From Auanema rhodensis (lineage: Eukaryota; Nematoda; Chromadorea; Rhabditida; Rhabditidae): a DNA stretch of 64,000 nucleotides. The translations under genes were made by a program, and so were the position numbers. The DNA is taken from positions 6,696,001-6,760,000 of the forward strand of contig OZ059897.1 in NCBI GenBank assembly GCA_964057225.1, written 5' to 3'. The notes beneath the pieces are model-generated. The model had not been told where the DNA came from. It made no database searches and saw only the letters and a program-made list of their open reading frames with translations. Shown here piece after piece: positions 1-12,842 of the stretch (positions are counted from its first letter, which is position 1; every line of letters starts with the position of its first letter).

Positions 1-116
1 GTGGGATTTGAACCCACGCCCTCATACGAGGACCAGAACACCCAACTCTATACACAGAGTAAGAGATGATGAACAACTCTTGAGTCTGGCGCCTTAGACC
101 ACTCGGCCATCCGTGC
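1..116 (-). tRNA. tRNA-Leu(CAA), 3' end cut by window edge
   Basis: Same sequence as the type copy, but the 3' acceptor strand and discriminator lie left of base 1. It shows the array continues beyond the window. Confidence 0.9.
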
Positions 117-200
117 TTCGAACACCGTCATTTGTGATCAATAGATGATCGTACCAAGTACAGATGAGCAAGAAAAAGTTGAAGAAAACCTTAAAAGGTA

Positions 201-324
201 TGCACGGAGTGGGATTTGAACCCACGCCCTCATACGAGGACCAGAACACCCAACTCTATACACAGAGTAAGAGATGATGAACAACTCTTGAGTCTGGCGC
301 CTTAGACCACTCGGCCATCCGTGC
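201..324 (-). tRNA. tRNA-Leu(CAA) with 40-nt intron (type copy of the array)
   Basis: Reading the minus strand, acceptor arms GCACGGA and TCCGTGC pair perfectly, followed by A73, the leucine discriminator. The D arm has GCC/GGC with G18-G19. The anticodon stem CCAGA/TCTGG closes the loop CTCAAG-intron-T, giving anticodon CAA (reads UUG). The 40-nt intron (247-286) sits after position 37, the canonical site. A long variable arm (CCTC-GTAT-GAGG) marks a class II tRNA. The T arm is GTGGG/CCCAC with loop TTCAAAT. Mature length is 84 nt before CCA. The A box (TGGCCGAGTGG) and B box (GGTTCAAATCC) fit the Pol III consensus. A TTTT run 4 nt past the gene end (193-196), with two further T runs behind it, supplies terminators, so each unit looks independently transcribable. 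Confidence 0.96.
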
Positions 325-616
325 TTCGAACACCGTCATTTGTGATCAATAGATGATCGTACCAAGTACAGATGAGCAAGAAAAAGTTGAAGAAAACCTT
401 AAAAGGTATGCACGGAGTGGGATTTGAACCCACGCCCTCATACGAGGACCAGAACACCCAACTCTATACACAGAGTAAGAGATGATGAACAACTCTTGAG
501 TCTGGCGCCTTAGACCACTCGGCCATCCGTGCTTCGAACACCGTCATTTGTGATCAATAGATGATCGTACCAAGTACAGATGAGCAAGAAAAAGTTGAAG
601 AAAACCTTAAAAGGTA

Positions 617-740
617 TGCACGGAGTGGGATTTGAACCCACGCCCTCATACGAGGACCAGAACACCCAACTCTATACACAGAGTAAGAGATGATGAACAA
701 CTCTTGAGTCTGGCGCCTTAGAGCACTCGGCCATCCGTGC
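617..740 (-). pseudogene. tRNA-Leu(CAA) variant G19C
   Basis: Plus-strand base 723 is g where c is normal, so the tRNA has C at position 19. G19 normally pairs with C56 to lock the D and T loops, and it ends the A box. Probably weak or non-functional. Ten other copies share the change. Confidence 0.7.
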
Positions 741-1032
741 TTCGAACACCGTCATTTGTGATCAATAGATGATCGTACCAAGTACAGATGAGCAAGAAAA
801 AGTTGAAGAAAACCTTAAAAGGTATGCACGGAGTGGGATTTGAACCCACGCCCTCATACGAGGACCAGAACACCCAACTCTATACACAGAGTAAGAGATG
901 ATGAACAACTCTTGAGTCTGGCGCCTTAGACCACTCGGCCATCCGTGCTTCGAACACCGTCATTTGTGATCACTAGATGATCGTACCAAGTACAGATGAG
1001 CAAGAAAAAGTTGAAGAAAACCTTAAAAGGTA

Positions 1033-1156
1033 TGCACGGAGTGGGATTTGAACCCACGCCCTCATACGAGGACCAGAACACCCAACTCTATACACAGAGT
1101 AAGAGATGATGAACAACTCTTGAGTCTGGCGCCTTAGAGCACTCGGCCATCCGTGC
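1033..1156 (-). pseudogene. tRNA-Leu(CAA) variant G19C
   Basis: Same G19C change (variant base at 1139), two units from the first. Confidence 0.7.
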
Positions 1157-1448
1157 TTCGAACACCGTCATTTGTGATCAATAGATGATCGTACCAAGTA
1201 CAGATGAGCAAGAAAAAGTTGAAGAAAACCTTAAAAGATATGCACGAAGTGGGATTTGAACCCACGCCCTCATACGAGGACCAGAACACCCAACTCTATA
1301 CACAGAGTAAGAGATGATGAACAACTCTTGAGTCTGGCGCCTTAGACCACTCGGCCATCCGTGCTTCGAACACCGTCATTTGTGATCACTAGATGATCGT
1401 ACCAAGTACAGATGAGCAAGAAAAAGTTGAAGAAAACCTTAAAAGGTA

Positions 1449-1572
1449 TGCACGGAGTGGGATTTGAACCCACGCCCTCATACGAGGACCAGAACACCCA
1501 ACTCTATACACAGAGTAAGAGATGATGAACAACTCTTGAGTCTGGCGCCTTAGAGCACTCGGCCATCCGTGC
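1449..1572 (-). pseudogene. tRNA-Leu(CAA) variant G19C
   Basis: Same G19C change (1555). The copy to its left (1241-1364) has a different change, C67T, which only gives a G-U pair in the acceptor stem. Confidence 0.7.
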
Positions 1573-2072
1573 TTCGAACACCGTCATTTGTGATCAATAG
1601 ATGATCGTACCAAGTACAGATGAGCAAGAAAAAGTTGAAGAAAACCTTAAAAGATATGCACGGAGTGGGATTTGAACCCACGCCCTCATACGAGGACCAG
1701 AACACCCAACTCTATACACAGAGTAAGAGATGATGAACAACTCTTGAGTCTGGCGCCTTAGACCACTCGGCCATCCGTGCTTCGAACACCGTCATTTGTG
1801 ATCAATAGATGATCGTACCAAGTACAGATGAGCAAGAAAAAGTTGAAGAAAACCTTAAAAGGTATGCACGGAGTGGGATTTGAACCCACGCCCTCATACG
1901 AGGACCAGAACACCCAACTCTATACACAGAGTAAGAGATGATGAACAACTCTTGAGTCTGGCGCCTTAGACCACTCGGCCATCCGTGCTTCGAACACCGT
2001 CATTTGTGATCAATAGATGATCGTACCAAGTACAGATGAGCAAGAAAAAGTTGAAGAAAACCTTAAAAGGTA

Positions 2073-2196
2073 TGCACGGAGTGGGATTTGAACCCACGCC
2101 CTCATACGAGGACCAGAACACCCAACTCTATACACAGAGTAAGAGATGATGAACAACTCTTGAGTCTGGCGCCTTAGAGCACTCGGCCATCCGTGC
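2073..2196 (-). pseudogene. tRNA-Leu(CAA) variant G19C
   Basis: Same G19C change (2179). Confidence 0.7.
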
Positions 2197-2280
2197 TTCG
2201 AACACCGTCATTTGTGATCAATAGATGATCGTACCAAGTACAGATGAGCAAGAAAAAGTTGAAGAAAACCTTAAAAGGTA

Positions 2281-2404
2281 TGCACGGAGTGGGATTTGAA
2301 CCCACGCCCTCATACGAGGACCAGAACACCCAACTCTATACACAGAGTAAGAGATGATGAACAACTCTTGAGTCTGGCGCCTTAGAGCACTCGGCCATCC
2401 GTGC
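2281..2404 (-). pseudogene. tRNA-Leu(CAA) variant G19C
   Basis: Same G19C change (2387); directly adjacent to another G19C copy, the only such pair seen. Confidence 0.7.
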
Positions 2405-4568
2405 TTCGAACACCGTCATTTGTGATCACTAGATGATCGTACCAAGTACAGATGAGCAAGAAAAAGTTGAAGAAAACCTTAAAAGGTATGCACGGAGTGG
2501 GATTTGAACCCACGCCCTCATACGAGGACCAGAACACCCAACTCTATACACAGAGTAAGAGATGATGAACAACTCTTGAGTCTGGCGCCTTAGACCACTC
2601 GGCCATCCGTGCTTCGAACACCGTCATTTGTGATCAATAGATGATCGTACCAAGTACAGATGAGCAAGAAAAAGTTGAAGAAAACCTTAAAAGGTATGCA
2701 CGGAGTGGGATTTGAACCCACGCCCTCATACGAGGACCAGAACACCCAACTCTATACACAGAGTAAGAGATGATGAACAACTCTTGAGTCTGGCGCCTTA
2801 GACCACTCGGCCATCCGTGCTTCGAACACCGTCATTTGTGATCAATAGATGATCGTACCAAGTACAGATGAGCAAGAAAAAGTTGAAGAAAACCTTAAAA
2901 GGTATGCACGGAGTGGGATTTGAACCCACGCCCTCATACGAGGACCAGAACACCCAACTCTATACACAGAGTAAGAGATGATGAACAACTCTTGAGTCTG
3001 GCGCCTTAGACCACTCGGCCATCCGTGCTTCGAACACCGTCATTTGTGATCAATAGATGATCGTACCAAGTACAGATGAGCAAGAAAAAGTTGAAGAAAA
3101 CCTTAAAAGGTATGCACGGAGTGGGATTTGAACCCACGCCCTCATACGAGGACCAGAACACCCAACTCTATACACAGAGTAAGAGATGATGAACAACTCT
3201 TGAGTCTGGCGCCTTAGACCACTCGGCCATCCGTGCCTCGAACACCGTCATTTGTGATCAATAGATGATCGTACCAAGTACAGATGAGCAAGAAAAAGTT
3301 GAAGAAAACCTTAAAAGGTATGCACGGAGTGGGATTTGAACCCACGCCCTCATACGAGGACCAGAACACCCAACTCTATACACAGAGTAAGAGATGATGA
3401 ACAACTCTTGAGTCTGGCGCCTTAGACCACTCGGCCATCCGTGCTTCGAACACCGTCATTTGTGATCAATAGATGATCGTACCAAGTACAGATGAGCAAG
3501 AAAAAGTTGAAGAAAACCTTAAAAGGTATGCACGGAGTGGGATTTGAACCCACGCCCTCATACGAGGACCAGAACACCCAACTCTATACACAGAGTAAGA
3601 GATGATGAACAACTCTTGAGTCTGGCGCCTTAGACCACTCGGCCATCCGTGCTTCGAACACCGTCATTTGTGATCAATAGATGATCGTACCAAGTACAGA
3701 TGAGCAAGAAAAAGTTGAAGAAAACCTTAAAAGGTATGCACGGAGTGGGATTTGAACCCACGCCCTCATACGAGGACCAGAACACCCAACTCTATACACA
3801 GAGTAAGAGATGATGAACAACTCTTGAGTCTGGCGCCTTAGACCACTCGGCCATCCGTGCTTCGAACACCGTCATTTGTGATCAATAGATGATCGTACCA
3901 AGTACAGATGAGCAAGAAAAAGTTGAAGAAAACCTTAAAAGGTATGCACGGAGTGGGATTTGAACCCACGCCCTCATACGAGGACCAGAACACCCAACTC
4001 TATACACAGAGTAAGAGATGATGAACAACTCTTGAGTCTGGCGCCTTAGACCACTCGGCCATCCGTGCTTCGAACACCGTCATTTGTGATCAATAGATGA
4101 TCGTACCAAGTACAGATGAGCAAGAAAAAGTTGAAGAAAACCTTAAAAGGTATGCACGGAGTGGGATTTGAACCCACGCCCTCATACGAGGACCAGAACA
4201 CCCAACTCTATACACAGAGTAAGAGATGATGAACAACTCTTGAGTCTGGCGCCTTAGACCACTCGGCCATCCGTGCCTCGAACACCGTCATTTGTGATCA
4301 ATAGATGATCGTACCAAGTACAGATGAGCAAGAAAAAGTTGAAGAAAACCTTAAAAGGTATGCACGGAGTGGGATTTGAACCCACGCCCTCATACGAGGA
4401 CCAGAACACCCAACTCTATACACAGAGTAAGAGATGATGAACAACTCTTGAGTCTGGCGCCTTAGACCACTCGGCCATCCGTGCTTCGAACACCGTCATT
4501 TGTGATCAATAGATGATCGTACCAAGTACAGATGAGCAAGAAAAAGTTGAAGAAAACCTTAAAAGGTA

Positions 4569-4614
4569 TGCACGGAGTGGGATTTGAACCCACGCCCTCA
4601 TACGAGGACCAGAA
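4569..4614 (-). tRNA. tRNA-Leu(CAA) copy truncated by assembly gap
   Basis: Only the 3' exon (acceptor 3' strand, T arm, variable arm and 3' side of the anticodon stem) is present before the N run. Confidence 0.9.
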
Positions 4615-4814
4615 NNNNNNNNNNNNNNNNNNNNNNNNNNNNNNNNNNNNNNNNNNNNNNNNNNNNNNNNNNNNNNNNNNNNNNNNNNNNNNNNNNNNNN
4701 NNNNNNNNNNNNNNNNNNNNNNNNNNNNNNNNNNNNNNNNNNNNNNNNNNNNNNNNNNNNNNNNNNNNNNNNNNNNNNNNNNNNNNNNNNNNNNNNNNNN
4801 NNNNNNNNNNNNNN
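4615..4814. other. Assembly gap, exactly 200 N
   Basis: The N run is exactly 200 bases. In-phase continuation of the 208-bp repeat would need 161 bases (or 161 plus a multiple of 208), so 200 is a placeholder and not a measured length. The number of units missing here is unknown. Confidence 0.97.
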
Positions 4815-4815
4815 A

Positions 4816-4939
4816 TGCACGGAGTGGGATTTGAACCCACGCCCTCATACGAGGACCAGAACACCCAACTCTATACACAGAGTAAGAGATGATGAACAAC
4901 TCTTGAGTCTGGCGCCTTAGACCACTCGGCCATCCGTGC
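4816..4939 (-). tRNA. tRNA-Leu(CAA), first full copy right of the gap
   Basis: Identical in all tRNA arms to the type copy. It sets the phase for the following 37 evenly spaced 208-bp units, up to the first deletion copy at 12720. Confidence 0.95.
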
Positions 4940-5023
4940 TTCGAACACCGTCATTTGTGATCAATAGATGATCGTACCAAGTACAGATGAGCAAGAAAAA
5001 GTTGAAGAAAACTTTAAAAGGTA

Positions 5024-5147
5024 TGCACGGAGTGGGATTTGAACCCACGCCCTCATACGAGGACCAGAACACCCAACTCTATACACAGAGTAAGAGATGA
5101 TGAACAACTCTTGAGTCTGGCGCCTTAGAGCACTCGGCCATCCGTGC
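5024..5147 (-). pseudogene. tRNA-Leu(CAA) variant G19C
   Basis: G19C (5130), preceded by the linked spacer variant actttaaaag at 5011. The same pair recurs 2,496 and 4,992 bp away. Confidence 0.7.
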
Positions 5148-5439
5148 TTCGAACACCGTCATTTGTGATCAATAGATGATCGTACCAAGTACAGATGAGC
5201 AAGAAAAAGTTGAAGAAAACCTTAAAAGGTATGCACGGAGTGGGATTTGAACCCACGCCCTCATACGAGGACCAGAACACCCAACTCTATACACAGAGTA
5301 AGAGATGATGAACAACTCTTGAGTCTGGCGCCTTAGACCACTCGGCCATCCGTGCTTCGAACACCGTCATTTGTGATCAATAGATGATCGTACCAAGTAC
5401 AGATGAGCAAGAAAAAGTTGAAGAAAACCTTAAAAGGTA

Positions 5440-5563
5440 TGCACGGAGTGGGATTTGAACCCACGCCCTCATACGAGGACCAGAACACCCAACTCTATAC
5501 ACAGAGTAAGAGATGATGAACAACTCTTGAGTCTGGCGCCTTAGAGCACTCGGCCATCCGTGC
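5440..5563 (-). pseudogene. tRNA-Leu(CAA) variant G19C
   Basis: G19C (5546). Confidence 0.7.
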
Positions 5564-6895
5564 TTCGAACACCGTCATTTGTGATCAATAGATGATCGTA
5601 CCAAGTACAGATGAGCAAGAAAAAGTTGAAAAAAACCTTAAAAGGTATGCACGGAGTGGGATTTGAACCCACGCCCTCATACGAGGACCAGAACACCCAA
5701 CTCTATACACAGAGTAAGAGATGATGAACAACTCTTGAGTCTGGCGCCTTAGACCACTCGGCCATCCGTGCTTCGAACACCGTCATTTGTGATCAATAGA
5801 TGATCGTACCAAGTACAGATGAGCAAGAAAAAGTTGAAGAAAACCTTAAAAGGTATGCACGGAGTGGGATTTGAACCCACGCCCTCATACGAGGACCAGA
5901 ACACCCAACTCTATACACAGAGTAAGAGATGATGAACAACTCTTGAGTCTGGCGCCTTAGACCACTCGGCCATCCGTGCTTCGAACACCGTCATTTGTGA
6001 TCAATAGATGATCGTACCAAGTACAGATGAGCAAGAAAAAGTTGAATAAAACCTTAAAAGGTATGCACGGAGTGGGATTTGAACCCACGCCCTCATACGA
6101 GGACCAGAACACCCAACTCTATACACAGAGTAAGAGATGATGAACAACTCTTGAGTCTGGCGCCTTAGACCACTCGGCCATCCGTGCTTCGAACACCGTC
6201 ATTTGTGATCAATAGATGATCGTACCAAGTACAGATGAGCAAGAAAAAGTTGAAGAAAACCTTAAAAGGTATGCACGGAGTGGGATTTGAACCCACGCCC
6301 TCATACGAGGACCAGAACACCCAACTCTATACACAGAGTAAGAGATGATGAACAACTCTTGAGTCTGGCGCCTTAGACCACTCGGCCATCCGTGCTTCGA
6401 ACACCGTCATTTGTGATCAATAGATGATCGTACCAAGTACAGATGAGCAAGAAAAAGTTGAAGAAAACCTTAAAAGGTATGCACGGAGTGGGATTTGAAC
6501 CCACGCCCTCATACGAGGACCAGAACACCCAACTCTATACACAGAGTAAGAGATGATGAACAACTCTTGAGTCTGGCGCCTTAGACCACTCGGCCATCCG
6601 TGCTTCGAACACCGTCATTTGTGATCAATAGATGATCGTACCAAGTACAGATGAGCAAGAAAAAGTTGAAGAAAACCTTAAAAGGTATGCACGGAGTGGG
6701 ATTTGAACCCACGCCCTCATACGAGGACCAGAACACCCAACTCTATACACAGAGTAAGAGATGATGAACAACTCTTGAGTCTGGCGCCTTAGACCACTCG
6801 GCCATCCGTGCTTCGAACACCGTCATTTGTGATCAATAGATGATCGTACCAAGTACAGATGAGCAAGAAAAAGTTGAATAAAACCTTAAAAGGTA

Positions 6896-7019
6896 TGCAC
6901 GGAGTGGGATTTGAACCCACGCCCTCATACGAGGACCAGAACACCCAACTCTATACACAGAGTAAGAGATGATGAACAACTCTTGAGTCTGGCGCCTTAG
7001 AGCACTCGGCCATCCGTGC
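6896..7019 (-). pseudogene. tRNA-Leu(CAA) variant G19C
   Basis: G19C (7002), in the unit next to one of the gttgaataaaa spacer variants. Confidence 0.7.
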
Positions 7020-7519
7020 TTCGAACACCGTCATTTGTGATCAATAGATGATCGTACCAAGTACAGATGAGCAAGAAAAAGTTGAAGAAAACCTTAAAAG
7101 GTATGCACGGAGTGGGATTTGAACCCACGCCCTCATACGAGGACCAGAACACCCAACTCTATACACAGAGTAAGAGATGATGAACAACTCTTGAGTCTGG
7201 CGCCTTAGACCACTCGGCCATCCGTGCTTCGAACACCGTCATTTGTGATCAATAGATGATCGTACCAAGTACAGATGAGCAAGAAAAAGTTGAAGAAAAC
7301 CTTAAAAGGTATGCACGGAGTGGGATTTGAACCCACGCCCTCATACGAGGACCAGAACACCCAACTCTATACACAGAGTAAGAGATGATGAACAACTCTT
7401 GAGTCTGGCGCCTTAGACCACTCGGCCATCCGTGCTTCGAACACCGTCATTTGTGATCAATAGATGATCGTACCAAGTACAGATGAGCAAGAAAAAGTTG
7501 AAGAAAACTTTAAAAGGTA

Positions 7520-7643
7520 TGAACGGAGTGGGATTTGAACCCACGCCCTCATACGAGGACCAGAACACCCAACTCTATACACAGAGTAAGAGATGATGAA
7601 CAACTCTTGAGTCTGGCGCCTTAGAGCACTCGGCCATCCGTGC
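7520..7643 (-). pseudogene. tRNA-Leu(CAA) double variant, G71T and G19C
   Basis: Base 7522 is a instead of c, which breaks the C2-G71 acceptor pair, and 7626 gives G19C. Two structural lesions make this the most clearly dead copy. Confidence 0.8.
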
Positions 7644-10015
7644 TTCGAACACCGTCATTTGTGATCAATAGATGATCGTACCAAGTACAGATGAGCAAGA
7701 AAAAGTTGAATAAAACCTTAAAAGGTATGCACGGAGTGGGATTTGAACCCACGCCCTCATACGAGGACCAGAACACCCAACTCTATACACAGAGTAAGAG
7801 ATGATGAACAACTCTTGAGTCTGGCGCCTTAGACCACTCGGCCATCCGTGCTTCGAACACCGTCATTTGTGATCAATAGATGATCGTACCAAGTACAGAT
7901 GAGCAAGAAAAAGTTGAAGAAAACCTTAAAAGGTATGCACGGAGTGGGATTTGAACCCACGCCCTCATACGAGGACCAGAACACCCAACTCTATACACAG
8001 AGTAAGAGATGATGAACAACTCTTGAGTCTGGCGCCTTAGACCACTCGGCCATCCGTGCTTCGAACACCGTCATTTGTGATCAATAGATGATCGTACCAA
8101 GTACAGATGAGCAAGAAAAAGTTGAAGAAAACCTTAAAAGGTATGCACGGAGTGGGATTTGAACCCACGCCCTCATACGAGGACCAGAACACCCAACTCT
8201 ATACACAGAGTAAGAGATGATGAACAACTCTTGAGTCTGGCGCCTTAGACCACTCGGCCATCCGTGCTTCGAACACCGTCATTTGTGATCACTAGATGAT
8301 CGTACTAAGTACAGATGAGCAAGAAAAAGTTGAAGAAAACCTTAAAAGGTATGCACGGAGTGGGATTTGAACCCACGCCCTCATACGAGGACCAGAACAC
8401 CCAACTCTATGCACAGAGTAAGAGATGATGAACAACTCTTGAGTCTGGCGCCTTAGACCACTCGGCCATCCGTGCTTCGAACACCGTCATTTGTGATCAA
8501 TAGATGATCGTACCAAGTACAGATGAGCAAGAAAAAGTTGAAGAAAACCTTAAAAGGTATGCACGGAGTGGGATTTGAACCCACGCCCTCATACGAGGAC
8601 CAGAACACCCAACTCTATACACAGAGTAAGAGATGATGAACAACTCTTGAGTCTGGCGCCTTAGACCACTCGGCCATCCGTGCTTCGAACACCGTCATTT
8701 GTGATCAATAGATGATCGTACCAAGTACAGATGAGCAAGAAAAAGTTGAAGAAAACCTTAAAAGGTATGCACGGAGTGGGATTTGAACCCACGCCCTCAT
8801 ACGAGGACCAGAACACCCAACTCTATACACAGAGTAAGAGATGATGAACAACTCTTGAGTCTGGCGCCTTAGACCACTCGGCCATCCGTGCTTCGAACAC
8901 CGTCATTTGTGATCAATAGATGATCGTACGAAGTACAGATGAGCAAGAAAAAGTTGAAGAAAACCTTAAAAGGTATGCACGGAGTGGGATTTGAACCCAC
9001 GCCCTCATACGAGGACCAGAACACCCAACTCTATACACAGAGTAAGAGATGATGAACAACTCTTGAGTCTGGCGCCTTAGACCACTCGGCCATCCGTGCT
9101 TCGAACACCGTCATTTGTGATCACTAGATGATCGTACTAAGTACAGATGAGCAAGAAAAAGTTGAAGAAAACCTTAAAAGGTATGCACGGAGTGGGATTT
9201 GAACCCACGCCCTCATACGAGGACCAGAACACCCAACTCTATGCACAGAGTAAAAGATGATGAACAACTCTTGAGTCTGGCGCCTTAGACCACTCGGCCA
9301 TCCGTGCTTCGAACACCGTCATTTGTGATCAATAGATGATCGTACCAAGTACAGATGAGCAAGAAAAAGTTGAAGAAAACCTTAAAAGGTATGCACGGAG
9401 TGGGATTTGAACCCACGCCCTCATACGAGGACCAGAACACCCAACTCTATACACAGAGTAAGAGATGATGAACAACTCTTGAGTCTGGCGCCTTAGACCA
9501 CTCGGCCATCCGTGCTTCGAACACCGTCATTTGTGATCAATAGATGATCGTACCAAGTACAGATGAGCAAGAAAAAGTTGAAGAAAACCTTAAAAGGTAT
9601 GCACGGAGTGGGATTTGAACCCACGCCCTCATACGAGGACCAGAACACCCAACTCTATACACAGAGTAAGAGATGATGAACAACTCTTGAGTCTGGCGCC
9701 TTAGACCACTCGGCCATCCGTGCTTCGAACACCGTCATTTGTGATCAATAGATGATCGTACCAAGTACAGATGAGCAAGAAAAAGTTGAAGAAAACCTTA
9801 AAAGGTATGCACGGAGTGGGATTTGAACCCACGCCCTCATACGAGGACCAGAACACCCAACTCTATACACAGAGTAAGAGATGATGAACAACTCTTGAGT
9901 CTGGCGCCTTAGACCACTCGGCCATCCGTGCTTCGAACACCGTCATTTGTGATCAATAGATGATCGTACCAAGTACAGATGAGCAAGAAAAAGTTGAAGA
10001 AAACTTTAAAAGGTA

Positions 10016-10139
10016 TGCACGGAGTGGGATTTGAACCCACGCCCTCATACGAGGACCAGAACACCCAACTCTATACACAGAGTAAGAGATGATGAACAAC
10101 TCTTGAGTCTGGCGCCTTAGAGCACTCGGCCATCCGTGC
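10016..10139 (-). pseudogene. tRNA-Leu(CAA) variant G19C
   Basis: G19C (10122) with the linked spacer variant at 10003, matching the copies at 5024 and 7520. Confidence 0.7.
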
Positions 10140-11471
10140 TTCGAACACCGTCATTTGTGATCAATAGATGATCGTACCAAGTACAGATGAGCAAGAAAAA
10201 GTTGAAGAAAACCTTAAAAGGTATGCACGGAGTGGGATTTGAACCCACGCCCTCATACGAGGACCAGAACACCCAACTCTATACACAGAGTAAGAGATGA
10301 TGAACAACTCTTGAGTCTGGCGCCTTAGACCACTCGGCCATCCGTGCTTCGAACACCGTCATTTGTGATCAATAGATGATCGTACCAAGTACAGATGAGC
10401 AAGAAAAAGTTGAAGAAAACCTTAAAAGGTATGCACGGAGTGGGATTTGAACCCACGCCCTCATACGAGGACCAGAACACCCAACTCTATACACAGAGTA
10501 AGAGATGATGAACAACTCTTGAGTCTGGCGCCTTAGACCACTCGGCCATCCGTGCTTCGAACACCGTCATTTGTGATCAATAGATGATCGTACCAAGTAC
10601 AGATGAGCAAGAAAAAGTTGAAGAAAACCTTAAAAGGTATGCACGGAGTGGGATTTGAACCCACGCCCTCATACGAGGACCAGAACACCCAACTCTATAC
10701 ACAGAGTAAGAGATGATGAACAACTCTTGAGTCTGGCGCCTTAGACCACTCGGCCATCCGTGCTTCGAACACCGTCATTTGTGATCAATAGATGATCGTA
10801 CCAAGTACAGATGAGCAAGAAAAAGTTGAAGAAAACCTTAAAAGGTATGCACGGAGTGGGATTTGAACCCACGCCCTCATACGAGGACCAGAACACCCAA
10901 CTCTATACACAGAGTAAGAGATGATGAACAACTCTTGAGTCTGGCGCCTTAGACCACTCGGCCATCCGTGCTTCGAACACCGTCATTTGTGATCAATAGA
11001 TGATCGTACCAAGTACAGATGAGCAAGAAAAAGTTGAAGAAAACCTTAAAAGGTATGCACGGAGTGGGATTTGAACCCACGCCCTCATACGAGGACCAGA
11101 ACACCCAACTCTATACACAGAGTAAGAGATGATGAACAACTCTTGAGTCTGGCGCCTTAGACCACTCGGCCATCCGTGCTTCGAACACCGTCATTTGTGA
11201 TCAATAGATGATCGTACCAAGTACAGATGAGCAAGAAAAAGTTGAAGAAAACCTTAAAAGGTATGCACGGAGTGGGATTTGAACCCACGCCCTCATACGA
11301 GGACCAGAACACCCAACTCTATACACAGAGTAAGAGATGATGAACAACTCTTGAGTCTGGCGCCTTAGACCACTCGGCCATCCGTGCTTCGAACACCGTC
11401 ATTTGTGATCAATAGATGATCGTACCAAGTACAGATGAGCAAGAAAAAGTTGAAGAAAACCTTAAAAGGTA

Positions 11472-11595
11472 TGCACGGAGTGGGATTTGAACCCACGCCC
11501 TCATACGAGGACCAGAACACCCAACTCTATACACAGAGTAAGAGATGATGAACAACTCTTGAGTCTGGCGCCTTAGAGCACTCGGCCATCCGTGC
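11472..11595 (-). pseudogene. tRNA-Leu(CAA) variant G19C
   Basis: G19C (11579); the rightmost copy of this class. Confidence 0.7.
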
Positions 11596-11887
11596 TTCGA
11601 ACACCGTCATTTGTGATCAATAGATGATCGTACCAAGTACAGATGAGCAAGAAAAAGTTGAAGAAAACCTTAAAAGGTATGCACGGAGTGGGATTTGAAC
11701 CCACGCCCTCATACGAGGACCAGAACACCCAACTCTATACACAGAGTAAGAGATGATGAACAACTCTTGAGTCTGGCGCCTTAGACCACTCGGCCATCCG
11801 TGCTTCGAACACCGTCATTTGTGATCAATAGATGATCGTACCAAGTACAGATGAGCAAGAAAAAGTTGAAGAAAACCTTAAAAGGTA

Positions 11888-12011
11888 TGCACGGAGTGGG
11901 ATTTGAACCCACGCCCTCATACGAGGACCAGAACACCCAACTCTATACACAGAGTAAGAGATGATGAACAACTCTTGAGTCTGGCGCTTTAGACCACTCG
12001 GCCATCCGTGC
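11888..12011 (-). pseudogene. tRNA-Leu(CAA) variant G23A
   Basis: Base 11988 is t, giving A23 opposite C12 and breaking one of three D-stem pairs. It recurs exactly 2,287 bp to the right. Confidence 0.6.
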
Positions 12012-12719
12012 TTCGAACACCGTCATTTGTGATCAATAGATGATCGTACCAAGTACAGATGAGCAAGAAAAAGTTGAAGAAAACCTTAAAAGGTATGCAC
12101 GGAGTGGGATTTGAACCCACGCCCTCATACGAGGACCAGAACACCCAACTCTATACACAGAGTAAGAGATGATGAACAACTCTTGAGTCTGGCGCCTTAG
12201 ACCACTCGGCCATCCGTGCTTCGAACACCGTCATTTGTGATCAATAGATGATCGTACCAAGTACAGATGAGCAAGAAAAAGTTGAAGAAAACCTTAAAAG
12301 GTATGCACGGAGTGGGATTTGAACCCACGCCCTCATACGAGGACCAGAACACCCAACTCTTTACACAGAGTAAGAGATGATGAACAACTCTTGAGTCTGG
12401 CGCCTTAGACCACTCGGCCATCCGTGCTTCGAACACCGTCATTTGTGATCAATAGATGATCGTACCAAGTACAGATGAGCAAGAAAAAGTTGAAGAAAAC
12501 CTTAAAAGGTATGCACGGAGTGGGATTTGAACCCACGCCCTCATACGAGGACCAGAACACCCAACTCTATACACAGAGTAAGAGATGATGAACAACTCTT
12601 GAGTCTGGCGCCTTAGACCACTCGGCCATCCGTGCTTCGAACACCGTCATTTGTGATCAATAGATGATCGTACCAAGTACAGATGAGCAAGAAAAAGTTG
12701 AAGAAAACCTTAAAAGGTA

Positions 12720-12842
12720 TGCACGGAGTGGGATTTGAACCCACGCCCTCATACGAGGACCAGAACACCCAACTCTATACACAGAGTAAGAGATGATGAA
12801 CAACTCTTGAGTCTGGCCCTTAGACCACTCGGCCATCCGTGC
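12720..12842 (-). pseudogene. tRNA-Leu(CAA) with 1-nt D-arm deletion
   Basis: One G of the plus-strand gcgcc is missing near 12817, removing a base at tRNA position 25/26. The D stem or its junction to the anticodon stem is broken, and the unit is 207 bp long. Confidence 0.8.

Larger units (their letters stand above)
5011..10129. repeat. Higher-order repeat, 4-unit (832 bp) and 12-unit (2,496 bp) periods
   Basis: The spacer variant gttgaataaaa occurs at 6041, 6873 and 7705, each 832 bp apart. Variants at 8411/9243 and 8301/9133 are also 832 bp apart. The spacer variant at 5011, 7507 and 10003, with linked G19C at 5130, 7626 and 10122, repeats at 2,496 bp, which is 3 x 832. These are diagnostic marks on block duplications. 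Confidence 0.85.

Noticed and set aside
4462-4899. Open frames crossing the gap
   Set aside because: They consist mainly of unknown residues from the N run.
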